From: Elephas maximus indicus
Taxonomy: Eukaryota > Chordata > Mammalia > Proboscidea > Elephantidae
Length of the DNA stretch: 64,000 nucleotides
Direction of reading: 5' to 3'
NCBI RefSeq assembly: GCF_024166365.1
Contig: NC_064824.1
Span: 41,020,608 to 41,084,607, forward strand
Shown here: in pieces, positions 43,044-53,290 of the stretch
Position numbering within the stretch: position 1 is the first letter of the stretch
Layout: each line of letters opens with the position of its first letter
Notes under the pieces: generated by a model
What the model was told of the DNA's origin: nothing
What the model saw: the letters and a program-made list of their open reading frames with translations, nothing else
Databases searched by the model: none
Position numbers and translations under genes: made by a program

Positions 43044-44564
43044 TCTTTAAAATGATGAAGCTGTACTTCAACTTGATTATACCTAGTATTTCAAACTCTG
43101 TAACTATCTTTATGTCTCAAGGGATTTTCTCAGGTGTTGACAGACCTACAAATTACAGATTGAGATTTTGCTGGTGTCTAAATGGCCGTTCCTAGCTTCT
43201 GAGATAGAAATCAAGGAATGTATGTTCTGACTAAAGCACATTAATTCACTGGAGTGTTGGCTGCCCTCAAGCTGAGATTAAATTTTTACATAGGTACCTC
43301 CCGTGACAGTACCATAACAACAAAATTTACTCATGAGGTTTAATTTTAATTGGTTTTCATGTAAGTAAATATTTATCCTTGCTTATTTACAATTAAGAAT
43401 TTGTATTGTTGCTCTTAAAATATGTTTTAGCACCTGTACAAAGGTTTATGAAAGATAACTTGCATTCTTTTACAAAAACACCAAATAGGGATATGTTTCC
43501 TTTAACGAATGAGAAGTAAAGCCCACAGATCAGACAGACTGCATCTGTGGGGAAGATACAAAGGTACATTTTACTGAAGACAACGGTTCAAAACGATTGC
43601 CAGGTAACCTACAAAATTGTAATATGTTCCACTGCCAAATTCATTTTAGCATTGGGAATTAATTTTCCAACATGTTTTTGGAAGTAAGATGTGAATTAAT
43701 TATTGCAGGCACTACGATATCGTTCGAAGTCTGAAGGTAGACAGCGATTCAGCTGAACGTGGAACCAGCAGTATAATTGGACTTAGTTCTTTTATCTTTC
43801 AAGGGCTCTTTTACATGACAACACAATATACACACAGCTCCAAGGGATACCTTTGGCACTTCTACAATTCTAATTTCTTTCCACACTGTCTTTCATTGTT
43901 GGTTCTTGGAACCCAAGCAGTATAAAGGAGGATGGAGGAATGCTTGGTGTTTGCCTGTCTTCCTCAAGCAAGCCCCTAGGTCCCTTGTTAGTTCAGGCAA
44001 CATTTTCAAAGTTCTTTGGAAAGAGCAATTGCCTTTCCTAGCTAGGAATGTAAACCTTTGCTATGAATTTTAAGGGGATTCATGCCTCAGGGGTGTTCTG
44101 ACGATGAACTCTCTGGAGCCTCTGGGATTGATCACGCACAGTCTCTTCAAGGGGCTACACGGTTAGGCTTGTGATGCGTGACAGCATTAGAACAGGAGCA
44201 GAAGACAGAACAGGATGGTTTAAAACTTCCACAACAGACAAGTTTGGAAAACTCTCAAGTAATACATGTTTGTCTCTGATAGCAGAGATCCAAAAGGCTA
44301 TTTCAGAAGTGAAAATAAGTCCCTGGCCTATAAAAAGCGATGAAATGGCAGTAACTTGTAAGGGAGCCTAATCTATCTCCACTGCACTTACTTTCCTTTG
44401 ACTATTTCCCTCAGTTTTCTCTCTTACTTTGTGTTTGTCTTTTTATTTCATTTTTCAGGCAAGAAATAGATCAGGAAACATATCATATTAAAGTTTATCT
44501 GATAATATTTAAGAGGTTCACATTCTGTTAGAAGTCCCCCCCCCTTTTTTTCCTTTCTGTACTG
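43044..44564. promoter_or_regulatory. Candidate conserved non-coding stretch
   Basis: 1.5 kb without recognised repeats. 43,500-43,780 shows dense, balanced sequence (AATTAATTATTGC, ACGATATCGTTCG). The small frame at 44,171-44,371 lacks splice or domain support. Confidence 0.3.
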
Positions 44565-44885
44565 CTGTTGTTGTTATGTGCCGTCAAGTTGGTTCTGACT
44601 CATAGCAACTCCATGTACAACAGAAGGAAACACTACCTGGACCTGCGCCATCCTTATACTTGTTATGTTTGAGCCTATTGTTGCAGCCACTGTGTCAGTC
44701 CATCTCGTGGAGGATTTTCCTCTTTTCACAGACCCTCTCTATTTTACCAAGCATGATGTTCTTCTCCAGGGACTGATCTTTTCTGATAACACATCCAAAG
44801 TATGGGAGACAAGTCTCACCATCCTTACTTTCAAGGAGAATTTCGCCTGTACTTCTTCTAAGACAGATTTGTTTGTTCTTCTCTT
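44565..44885 (-). mobile_element. RTE LINE 3' fragment
   Basis: The complement of the RTE 3' end: GTTGTTGTTATGTGCC (tail), CATCCTTATACTTG, CCACTGTGTCAGTCC and AGACAGATTTGTTTGTTC. It is 5'-truncated near the KRTN-encoding word. Confidence 0.88.
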
Positions 44886-45348
44886 ACTAATGGGTGTAAA
44901 AGGAACTTCAGCTGGTAGGGCAGAGAGCATTAAAAAAAATGTAGTAGCTTAAATACTGCAGATGGTTTTTCTGGGGCAACAGGCTTTCTCAGCTGCGAGT
45001 CTACTCGGTCAAAGACTCATTGGTTATGAGTTAGCTACACTTATATTTGGCTTTTGAGTTCCAGATTGAATATCTCTCCTCCGGCTGAATTTTATTACCA
45101 TGTAATAAAATAAAATCCAAGGTACTTAAACTCTTTTTAATGAGGACTACCAAAATATTTTTAAGCAGTAATTTTGTGGCTCTCCCTTTCTCTTCTCCAT
45201 ATTTTAATGAGTTTTGGAGAAAAAAAAAAAAGTGAACATTTAGGCTATGTCTACATAACATTAATATAATGATGGAGGCATAAAAATTTTGGATAAACAG
45301 TCATTTTGTTTGTCTGAAAAATGAAATAACCAGGCATTTCTTTCTTTA

Positions 45349-45375
45349 AAAAAAAAAGCCTCCCCCCCCCCCCCC
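45349..45375 (+). repeat. Adjacent A- and C-homopolymers
   Basis: An A-run is followed by GCCT and 14 consecutive C (45,362-45,375). The C-run could be an error-prone site in sequencing. Confidence 0.85.
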
Positions 45376-45407
45376 GGGCTGAACTGATCAGGTTAACTAG
45401 GTACTTG

Positions 45408-45577
45408 TATCAGAATTGGCACAGTGGTTAAGAGCTACAGCTGCTAACCAAAAGGACAGCAGTTCGAATCCACCAGCCACTTCTTGGAAACACTATGGGG
45501 CAATTCGACTCTGTATTATAGGGTCAGTATGAGTCACAATTGACTCGATGACAATGGCCTTTGTTTTGGTTTTGCCT
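45408..45577 (+). mobile_element. tRNA-derived SINE (AfroSINE type)
   Basis: GGCACAGTGGTTAAGAGC head, CAGTTCGAATCCACCAGCC (intact B-box), GGGTCAGTATGAGTCAC tail. Confidence 0.9.
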
Positions 45578-47566
45578 CAGAATTAAGGCAGTTACAACTG
45601 GTTTAAAAAATAAAACAAGATGATTTAAATACCGATTCTCTTCATTATCCTTTTATTTTCTTCTGCTTTGACCAAGTTACTTTAAACTTGAATTTGGATC
45701 TCAGCATTTTCTTAAAAAAGCAACAAGTAAGCAGGCAAGCAAGCAAACCAACCAACCCCAAATTACCAATTCTAATATTTTTCTTTTTTTAAACTGAACA
45801 ATTGACATTTTTTAGTAAAAGAATTTATGTCTAGAACATGAGGTCTGGATCCTTTCTTTGCTGATAAACTAAACTGTTTAGTATATGTATGGAGAAAAGT
45901 ATATATTCATTTAAAGAAGACCATAAGCAATGAAGTATTTTTTATCTCATTGACTGTCTACTGGTTTTTTCTCTTTATAAGCTCCCTCTTCACTATAAAC
46001 ATAAAATATGCAACTAGGGCAATATCATGGCTAAATTACGTAGAATTTCTTTAAGTTATTGAAGTGAGATAAAATTAAAAAAAAAAAGACTCACTCTTGA
46101 CTTTTTCAGTGGAAAACAGTATGGACTCTTCCTCAGACATTTTACATGCAGTTATTCGAAGTTGCACTAATTTTGTATCAGATAAAGATATTACACATAT
46201 CTTCACCAACCAACACACACAGCAGAGCACACTGGCTATGTCTCTTGCAAGCATATGGTATTCATCATTAGCAGTAGCGGCAGCAGCCACCTCTTTTAGT
46301 TGACTGGTGGAAAATAGAGCTCCAACTCAAATCTCTGTCTGCTCGCCATAGCTTTTTCCAGTTAAATTGGTACCACAATCTGTATGGTTTCATCACTCCA
46401 TTGGCAGTTTAATATAAACATCTGTTTCCAGTCTTTTATATCCTATCTGAGATTTATTCAGTCCCTCTGAGTTATCTGTCCTTTTCTCCTTCCCCATTTA
46501 TTTCCCTTGACTTCTAAATGATGTTGTATTTTCCCATATTTCCTTGATCTTTTTTTCAGATGTGTGCATCATTAAATGTATTTAATTATATATATTTTTT
46601 TCTTCTGGAGTCTGAACTGTTTGTTTATAAGTCTGTCATATCTCCTATGAATTATTAAGCTTTTTATCCTCATGGTTCAGTCTTTTTGGAAATAAAGTAA
46701 CATGACTCCAGGTTTCAAAAGTGGAGGTGATTATTTCATTGTGATTGGCATCAAGATCAAACTGTGAATAGTTTCACTCAAGTTAAAGGATTTTGGCTAC
46801 TCTCCACCAATTTTTTTTTTTTTTTTTTATTTACCACTGTAAAATGTTAGGATTTGAAGGTCCTCTGCTTAGGATTCATATTATTCTGTTTTCTGTGCTA
46901 TTAAAGCTATAATGTTGGAAAGCAAGGGCATTTCCTGCGAGGTAATAATCTATGAGAGAAGCAGAGATCCTGAATCAAAGACAGAAGAGTCTTTTAATTC
47001 AACTATTGGTTAAATGTCAGGAAATGTCCGGCCCAGAGGTCATTATTATTAAGTCAAATAGAAAGCTTTTATTTTCCTATCTCCTTTTTATTTTGGGAGC
47101 TGTTCATAAAGATTGATGCTCTGTAAGTCACTAACTACACGGAAATGGTAGAATTCTGTCAACAATTGTCAAGCAGAACTTTGTTCTTATTGTCCCATTA
47201 AGCTTAATATGAGGTGTTAAATTTAATGAAATGTAGTGAGTGAAATGTTATTTTCCTATTGGTTACTGTAACAGTCATTAACAAGTAGGACACGACTAGT
47301 ACTGAAAATAGAATACGGTATCCATGACAACATAGAGTTCAGCTTTTCCATTTTCAGCAAATGGGACAGCAATTACTTAATATTTTCTTGATTTATTAAT
47401 TTCTTTATAAGTAGGAGTAACAAGAAGACTCTTGAACTGGGCAGTTAATAATGCAATTTAGCTATAGTTTTTAGCTACATCATTCATATGACCATTTACT
47501 CATCCCTATAAACATTTGTTGAGATTTCACTATAAGGTAGACAGTTAGAATACAGAAATCAGTTAG
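45578..47566. other. AT-rich intergenic DNA
   Basis: AAGC/AACC simple repeat near 45,728-45,760; T-run at 46,810-46,828. No exon or repeat family identified. A purine-rich patch at 46,900-47,030 is unremarkable. Confidence 0.5.
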
Positions 47567-47864
47567 ATATAATTACTTGTGTTTACTTACTAATCTGTAG
47601 TGAAAAATTTCACTTTTTTTTTTTTTTCACCACATCAAAGACTCTGCTTCTAGGTATGGCTAGCATCTGTCTCTCTCCCAAGTCCACAGCACCTTCCTAC
47701 AGAATCAGTCTCTTTTCAAATTTATAATCCCTGACATGGGCGGGTGACCCAGTAAGCACGGTAAGCACGGGCTTACTTGTACTTACTGACTAACCTGTAG
47801 TGAACAATCTACAGATTAGTCAGTAAGCACAAGTAAGCCCATGCTTACCTTGTTTGCTGGGTCA
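47567..47864. repeat. Inverted repeat with a third, direct copy
   Basis: Arms 47,745-47,800 and 47,809-47,864 (56 bp each) are reverse complements at about 50 positions, with an 8-base spacer. A partial further copy of the arm's inner half (ATTACTTGTGTTTACTTACT then AATCTGTAGTGAA) lies at 47,570-47,608. Fold-back structure of this size suggests a decayed non-autonomous transposon or a local inverted duplication. The family is not recognised. Confidence 0.85.
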
Positions 47865-47889
47865 TCTGCCTCTGCTGCCCAAGAGGTGT

Positions 47890-48079
47890 TTATGGTCTAA
47901 AAGTGGACCCCTGTACCAGCAGCGTCGGCATCACCGGGGAACTTGTGAGAAACGCAGATTTTTTTTAGGTCACATCCCAGACCTACTAAATCGGAAACCC
48001 TGGGGTGGAGCCCAGTGATCTTTGTTTGAACAAGCCCTCTAGATGATTCTGGTGCTTTTTAAAGTTTGAGAACCACCAG
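47890..48079 (+). mobile_element. MER5-type hAT element
   Basis: CAGCAGCGTCGGCATCACC, AACTTGTGAGAAACGCAGA, GGGTGGAGCCCAGTG, GATGATTCTGGTGC and TTTGAGAACCACCAG in MER5 order; old and diverged. Confidence 0.8.
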
Positions 48080-48462
48080 ATGAATGGAAAAATTAAAATC
48101 TTTTCAACTAGTAATAAAATCTTGCCTTATATCCAAAATGATTGCAAAATAAGAGGATACTTTCATTTAAGAAAGTTAGAATTACACAGATTTTCAAAGC
48201 TTCCATAAATACTTCTTCTTTAGGTTTGTAGCCAAGGAGTATAGAGCATGGACTAATTTCACATGATTTATTAAAAATGCCTAATGAAAATCTTACAAAT
48301 CCCATGGCTCTTGCTACATCTCTTCAGTGAGCCCATTTGTTTCATGAATAGACCAGGACCATCCTTTAAAATAGATTTGTGTATTATAAGGAAGGAAAGG
48401 TCACCATCCTACTTATGCCATAATCTTGAGTCTACTATGGTGGTAGGTAAATAAATGTTTAA

Positions 48463-48606
48463 TAAGAGCTTGGCTGCTAACCAAAAGGTTGGCTGTTCGA
48501 ATCTACCAGCTGCTTTTTGGAAACCTTTTTTTTATGGGGTAGTTCTACTCTGTCATATACAGTCGCTATAACTCCGAATCAACTAGACAGCAATGATTTT
48601 TTTTTA
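48463..48606 (+). mobile_element. tRNA-derived SINE, 5'-truncated
   Basis: GGCTGCTAACCAAAAGGTTG head, GTTCGAATCTACC, AGTTCTACTCTGTCATA tail, with CTCCGAATCAACTAGACAG. Confidence 0.85.
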
Positions 48607-48782
48607 ATTAGTGGAATTAAACCTTGAAAAGAATCACTGAAACTTTCCATGTGTTTCTTCTTTTACGATATGAAGGTGGAGATGGTGGTTTGGGAGGGAT
48701 AGTGCTCTCTTAGATCTCTTCCAATTTAAATACTTTGTGATTCTATCTTTGGGAGTCTGCATGTATTCATATAATCTCTCTC

Positions 48783-48983
48783 TCTCTGGGTGATCCAAAT
48801 GATGAAATACTCGACTACCAGCTGAAAGTTTGGTGGTTTGAACCCACCTAGTGGTACCTTGGGAGACAGACCTGGCAATTTGCTTCTGAAAAGGTATAGC
48901 CTTGAAAACCTTATGGAGCAGTTCTGTTCTGCACTTATGGGGTCACCATGAGTCAGAACTGAACTAACAAAAACAACAACAAG
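48783..48983 (+). mobile_element. SINE, RTE-body subtype with ACAACA tail
   Basis: CTGGGTGATCCAAATGATG head, GACCTGGCAATTTGCTTCTG body, GGGGTCACCATGAGTCAG then a CAACAACAA end. Confidence 0.88.
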
Positions 48984-49644
48984 ATATATATGGGTCTTTC
49001 CAATTTTACTCCATGCATTTATTTATTCTCCTTATTCCTTATTAAATCTTGGTTATTAGCACAATTATATCTCATTTTTTTTTTTAGTACAATCATGGCC
49101 TTGAATCTTCGCCCACTCAGAACTGCACGTGTGTTCTTCCAAGTCATCACTCTATACCCGGAACTGCCTTTTCTTGAACACACCACAGGATACCTCACCC
49201 TTTTACTCTTAGGAGTCCATCTGTTCTGTGAAGCATTCCAGTGACAATAACCACCTACCACCTTGTGCTGTTATACAGTTATCTTTTCACCCTCATCCTG
49301 TTGATCTTGAGTGTATTATTTAAGACGAGTACTTTTGTTCTTTCTTTGCTTTTAAATTATAACTGGTGACATGCTTTATAAACTCATAAAAATTATACTT
49401 CACAAAGGGACGTCCAACATATTAGGTAAAGCCATTTATAACAATATGACACCTACATGAAGAGAGAGTTGCATTGCAGGTAGAGTAGTAGGTTATCTCA
49501 ATGGTTTATTGCAATGTCAAGTATTCATATTTTCAGGTACGAGCCTTGTGGGACCAGTTAGCTTTAGTATATGCTATAGTTGAAAACTTTAGCTTTGCAA
49601 TATTCGGCTATTTCAAGACTAAGGTGATGTTACCGGGAGTATGA
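48984..49644. other. Intergenic DNA, weakly L2-like
   Basis: The word order at 49,100-49,320 is suggestive of an old L2 but too diverged to be sure. The 84- and 80-codon frames on opposite strands here have no support. Confidence 0.35.
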
Positions 49645-49862
49645 AGGTAGCAGAGTGGTATAGTATAAAGGACAGTATTCAGTCTATCAGACCTGGGTTC
49701 AAATTCCATCACCAGTATTCGCTTGTGATCCTAAACAAATTAAATGACCTTTCTGAAACTATTTTTTTAAATGCAAAATTATGAGAATAATTCTCATGTT
49801 TTAGAATTTCTATGAAGGTTGAGTGATGTAATGGATATTTGGAAGAACTAATTGCAGGGTCT
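49645..49862 (+). mobile_element. MIR SINE
   Basis: GGTAGCAGAGTGGTATAGT head, CAGACCTGGGTTCAAATTCC, AATGACCTTTCTG, AAAATTATGAGAATAAT and GGGTCTGACAC cover most of MIR in order. Confidence 0.75.
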
Positions 49863-50261
49863 GACACAAACCAATTCAACATATGTTTATATCTACAATC
49901 CAAAGCTCTACCGAGAGATATAAAAAATAACTTTCTACCTGATTCCTCCGTGTTAGTTTTTTCCCCAAGCCCTATGTATCAACAAGCTGAAAATGAACTC
50001 ATCCTCTCCCTTCACCCCCCAACCTACCTCTCCTGTATTCTAATCTCTGGATGAATGACATTGCTACTCAAATACGTCCTCAGTCAGAAACTTTTATTTC
50101 TCACTTCTCACATCCAACCAAGCACTGAGAGCCAGTGGATTTTGCCTCTTATATTCATTGTTACAGTCAATGCCTTAATTAAAACTCAAATACCTTGCTT
50201 GCATCACAGTCATTTCTAAATCAACCTCCCAGTTTTCAGTCTTAAAAAAAAAAAAAAAAAA

Positions 50262-50457
50262 GATTAAAACCAAGCCATGGCCATACAGTCAATTCTGACT
50301 TACAGTGACCCTGTAAGAGCAGAATTGCCCCACAGGGTTTCCAAGGCTGTAATCTTTACAAGAGCAGACTGCCACATCTTTCTCCCATGGAATGGCTGAT
50401 AGGTTTGACCTTTCAGTTAGCAGCCCAGTGGTAAACCACTGCACTACCAGGGCTCCT
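50262..50457 (-). mobile_element. AfroSINE, long variant, in L2
   Basis: AAACCAAGCCATGGCC, CAGTGACCCTG, GAGCAGACTGCCACATC, TTTCAGTTAGCAGCC and ACCAGGGCTCC. An A-run at 50,245-50,262 borders its tail. Confidence 0.92.
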
Positions 50458-50653
50458 TTTTCTCAGTCTAGGATGTTGCAATTCATACTCCTTACACGGG
50501 GGGATCTTTTTAAAAATAAAAATCTGTTCATGTTATTCTGTTCCAAATCATTCAAAGGTTCCTATAACCTACCGGACAAAATTCAAACTTTTTAGCATGA
50601 TACTCAAGCTCTCTCTGGTTTCAATATTTATTACTCTTCTCTATACACACTGA

Positions 50654-50823
50654 GGAAACCCTGATGGTGTAGTGGTTAATCACTACAGATGCCAACCAAA
50701 AAGTCAGCAGTTTGAATCCACCAGGTGCTTCTTGGAAACTCTATGAGGCAGTTCTACTCTGGCCTATAGGGTTGCTATGAGTCTGAATCAACTCGACAGC
50801 AGTGGGTTTAGTTTTTTTTTATA
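50654..50823 (+). mobile_element. AfroSINE, first of a nested pair
   Basis: GGAAACCCTGATGGTGTAG head, GTTTGAATCCACCAGG, TATAGGGTTGCTATGAGTC tail. TATACACACTGA flanks it at 50,642-50,653 and 50,824-50,835. Confidence 0.93.
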
Positions 50824-50835
50824 TATACACACTGA

Positions 50836-51004
50836 AGGAACCCTGGTGGCACAATGGTTAGGACTCATCTGCCAACCTAAAAGTCAGTGATGCGAACCCA
50901 CCCAGAGACTCTGTGGGAGAAAAGACCTGGTGATCCGCTCCCGTAAAGATTACATTATAGTGTTACTATGATTTGGAATCAACTTGATGGCACACAACAA
51001 CAAC
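50836..51004 (+). mobile_element. SINE, ACAACA-tailed, second of the pair
   Basis: GGAACCCTGGTGGCACAATGG head, AAAGACCTGGTGATCCGC body, GATGGCACACAACAACAAC end. Its right flank, ATACACCCTGA at 51,005-51,015, is a third near-copy of the same target. Confidence 0.93.
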
Positions 51005-51070
51005 ATACACCCTGACACCTCTCATTACCACCACACATTTCTCTACAGTCACCCCGAATACGTTACTGTT

Positions 51071-51540
51071 TGTCTTAGTCTGAGTTCTAACAAAAGCAGA
51101 GCCCGAGGCAAGGATACGGTTGCAGTTTATTTGGGTGATGATAGAAAGGAATAGAGAAGATAAGGTATGTTCTTGTCAGAGTATGTTACTGAAGTTCCTA
51201 CAACGGGCAATAGAGCGTCATTCTTTGAAACCTCTGAGGAACCTGTAGTACCACCAGGATCGGCAGAAGGATAGGAAGCTGAGGTGTTCATCTATCATCC
51301 CCACTGGTTGAAGGATGGCTTTGGGTATAACACTCAACACTTCCAAGCTGTATTTGTGCAGGGGCTAGTGTGCTTCAAGAACTTCAGAGAAGTGCTTGAA
51401 GTGAGAAGTGCTTGAGTGGGATGCTGACTCTGAACTTGCACAGAACTGGGTATCACAGCTGTAGCTGAAATCACTGATGGGCCAAGGGACATGGCAGTGA
51501 ACATGAAAGAATGGTCATACTGCCCTATGCTTCTGTGCTT
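51071..51540 (+). mobile_element. LTR-like block
   Basis: Starts TGTCTTAGTCTGAGTTC, a start similar to the solo LTR at 37,823. It interrupts L2-like sequence, which resumes at about 51,545. I see no clear CA end or target duplication, so the type is uncertain. Confidence 0.35.
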
Positions 51541-51740
51541 TTCATGAATTATTCCCATGTACTAATATGTCTCACCTTCTCCCAATTCATATCCTTAAGT
51601 TATATGATCCCTCAAGTTTCAGTTCCAGAAGTAGCCCTGCTAGGAATTATCCCCTGATCATCAGTATTACCTGACTGTCTTTCTTTTCTACTGCCATCGC
51701 ATTCAGGGTGGTGCTACACCATGCCGCATATCATATACAG

Positions 51741-51938
51741 TTGTTAGTTGCTGTTGTGTAGATTCTGACTCATGGTGACTGCATGTGTGCATCGGTAGCA
51801 CTGCTCATGGGGTTTTCAAGGCTGTGACTTTTTGGAAGCAGATCACCAGGCCTGTTTTCTGAGGTGCCTCTTGAGGGGTTCGAACTGCCAAACTTTTGGC
51901 TAGTAGTCAAGTGCTTAACTGTGCCAGCAAGGGATTCT
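51741..51938 (-). mobile_element. SINE, RTE-body subtype
   Basis: GTTGTTAGTTGCTGTTG, CTGACTCATGGTGACTGC, GGAAGCAGATCACCAGGCC, TTCGAACTGCCAAAC in antisense order. Confidence 0.85.
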
Positions 51939-52185
51939 ACATATCACTAAATGGCACTTACTGCTTTACTATCTTTCTGTCCCTAGAATAAAAACACCTT
52001 GAGAGTGGGCAATGTTTATTGAATAAATGAAGGCATAAACGAATAGAAGAAAATGGAGCCTCCAGATCAATCTTTCCAAAGTGTTATTTCTAATCATGTC
52101 ATTTTTTTTCGTCAAAAATCATTACCTCTACCTTGCTAACACATAATGATGACATTCTTTAACTTGAATTTCTAAGTTGTCTATG

Positions 52186-52849
52186 CAGTAGTCCTCCCTT
52201 ATCCATGGTTTTGCCTTCTGCGGTTTCAGTCGCCCCCATTCAACTACGGTCAGAAAATGTTAAATGAGCAGTGTGATGAAATCTTGTGCTGTCTCACTCT
52301 GTCTGCACAGGACGTGAATCATCTCTTTGTCTAGCATATGCACGCTCTATACGCCACCCCCCGCCCCCTCCACTTATCGCTTAGGAGCTGTTTCAGTTAT
52401 CATATCAACTATCAAGGTATCACAGTGCTTGTGTTCCAGTAACCCTTATTTTACTTGATAATGTCCCCAAAGTGTAAGAGTAGTAATGGCGGCAATTCGA
52501 ATATGCCAAAAAGAAGCTGTAAAGTGCTTCTTTTAAGTGAAATGGTGAAAGTTCTCTACATCATCACAAGAAGGGTAAGTATAGAACGATAAGATATTTT
52601 AGAGACCACCTTCACATAACTTTTACTACAATATATTGTTATAATTGTTTTATTATTAGTTATTGTTAATTTCTTACTGTGCCTAATTTACAAATTGAAC
52701 TTTATCATAGGTATGTTATATGTATATACATATATATATATGTATGTTATATAAACACACTATGTATAGGGTTTGGTACTATCTGTGGTTTCAGGCATCC
52801 ATTGGGGGTTTTGGAACGTATCCTCCATGGATAAGGGGGGGGACTATTA
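52186..52849 (+). mobile_element. Internally deleted Tigger (pogo-like) DNA transposon
   Basis: Left end CAGTAGTCCTCCCTTATCC; right end GGATAAGG then GGGGGACTATTA, its inverted counterpart. The right flank is TA and the left flank TG (a mutated TA), as expected for this superfamily. About 664 bp, far shorter than an autonomous Tigger. It lies within older L2-like sequence at 52,045-53,105. Confidence 0.85.
52461..52575 (+). pseudogene. Tigger transposase N-terminal remnant
   Basis: From ATG at 52,461 the frame reads a basic, serine-rich start (SPKCKSSN, NMPKRS) and a VKVL word, as in pogo/CENP-B-type transposase N-termini. The helix-turn-helix and catalytic parts are deleted. Not functional. 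Confidence 0.7.
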
Positions 52850-53149
52850 TAATGCAATCCCAAACATTTTTCTAACTTGATTACCCATTGCCCCGTGTAT
52901 CAATCTTTCACTCTAACCAGACTGCTCACTCACTGTCCTTTCCGTCCTTATGCCTTGGCCACACTGTTCTGTCTTTCCTTTCCCTTTTTTTAAAGTATGA
53001 ATCACATATATTTCAAGGCCTTGTGTAAATCCTATTTAAAAGAAAAAGAACAAGAAGACCTTTCTGACAATTGACCTATAGCGGTTATTTTCTCTCCTTT
53101 GAATTCCTAAATGTGTTTGTATCCAAATGATTACTAATGACAGTGCCCT

Positions 53150-53290
53150 GTGTATATCATCTGCACGTACTGTATGTCTTCAATTAGGGTCTATATTCCT
53201 TGAGGTCAGGTTCTACGTCTTAATTATACTTGGGGGTGAAGTTGCAATTCTGGGTATCTAATCTAGTTTCTAGGATAGGTTCTTGTTTAT
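53150..53290 (+). mobile_element. L2-like 3' fragment
   Basis: ATATTCCTTGAGGTCAGGTTC resembles the CTCCTTGAGGGCAGGG word of the L2 3' end. Confidence 0.4.

Larger units (their letters stand above)
50050..52040 (+). mobile_element. L2-like LINE hosting several insertions
   Basis: L2 3' words occur in order between insertions: TTTCTAAATCAACCTCCCAG, AATCATTCAAAGGTTCC then AAAATTCAAACTTTTTAGC, CTCAAGTTTCAGTTCC and the terminal TGTTTATTGAATAAATGAA. The segments are separated by three SINEs, an LTR-like block and a fourth SINE. Confidence 0.6.
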
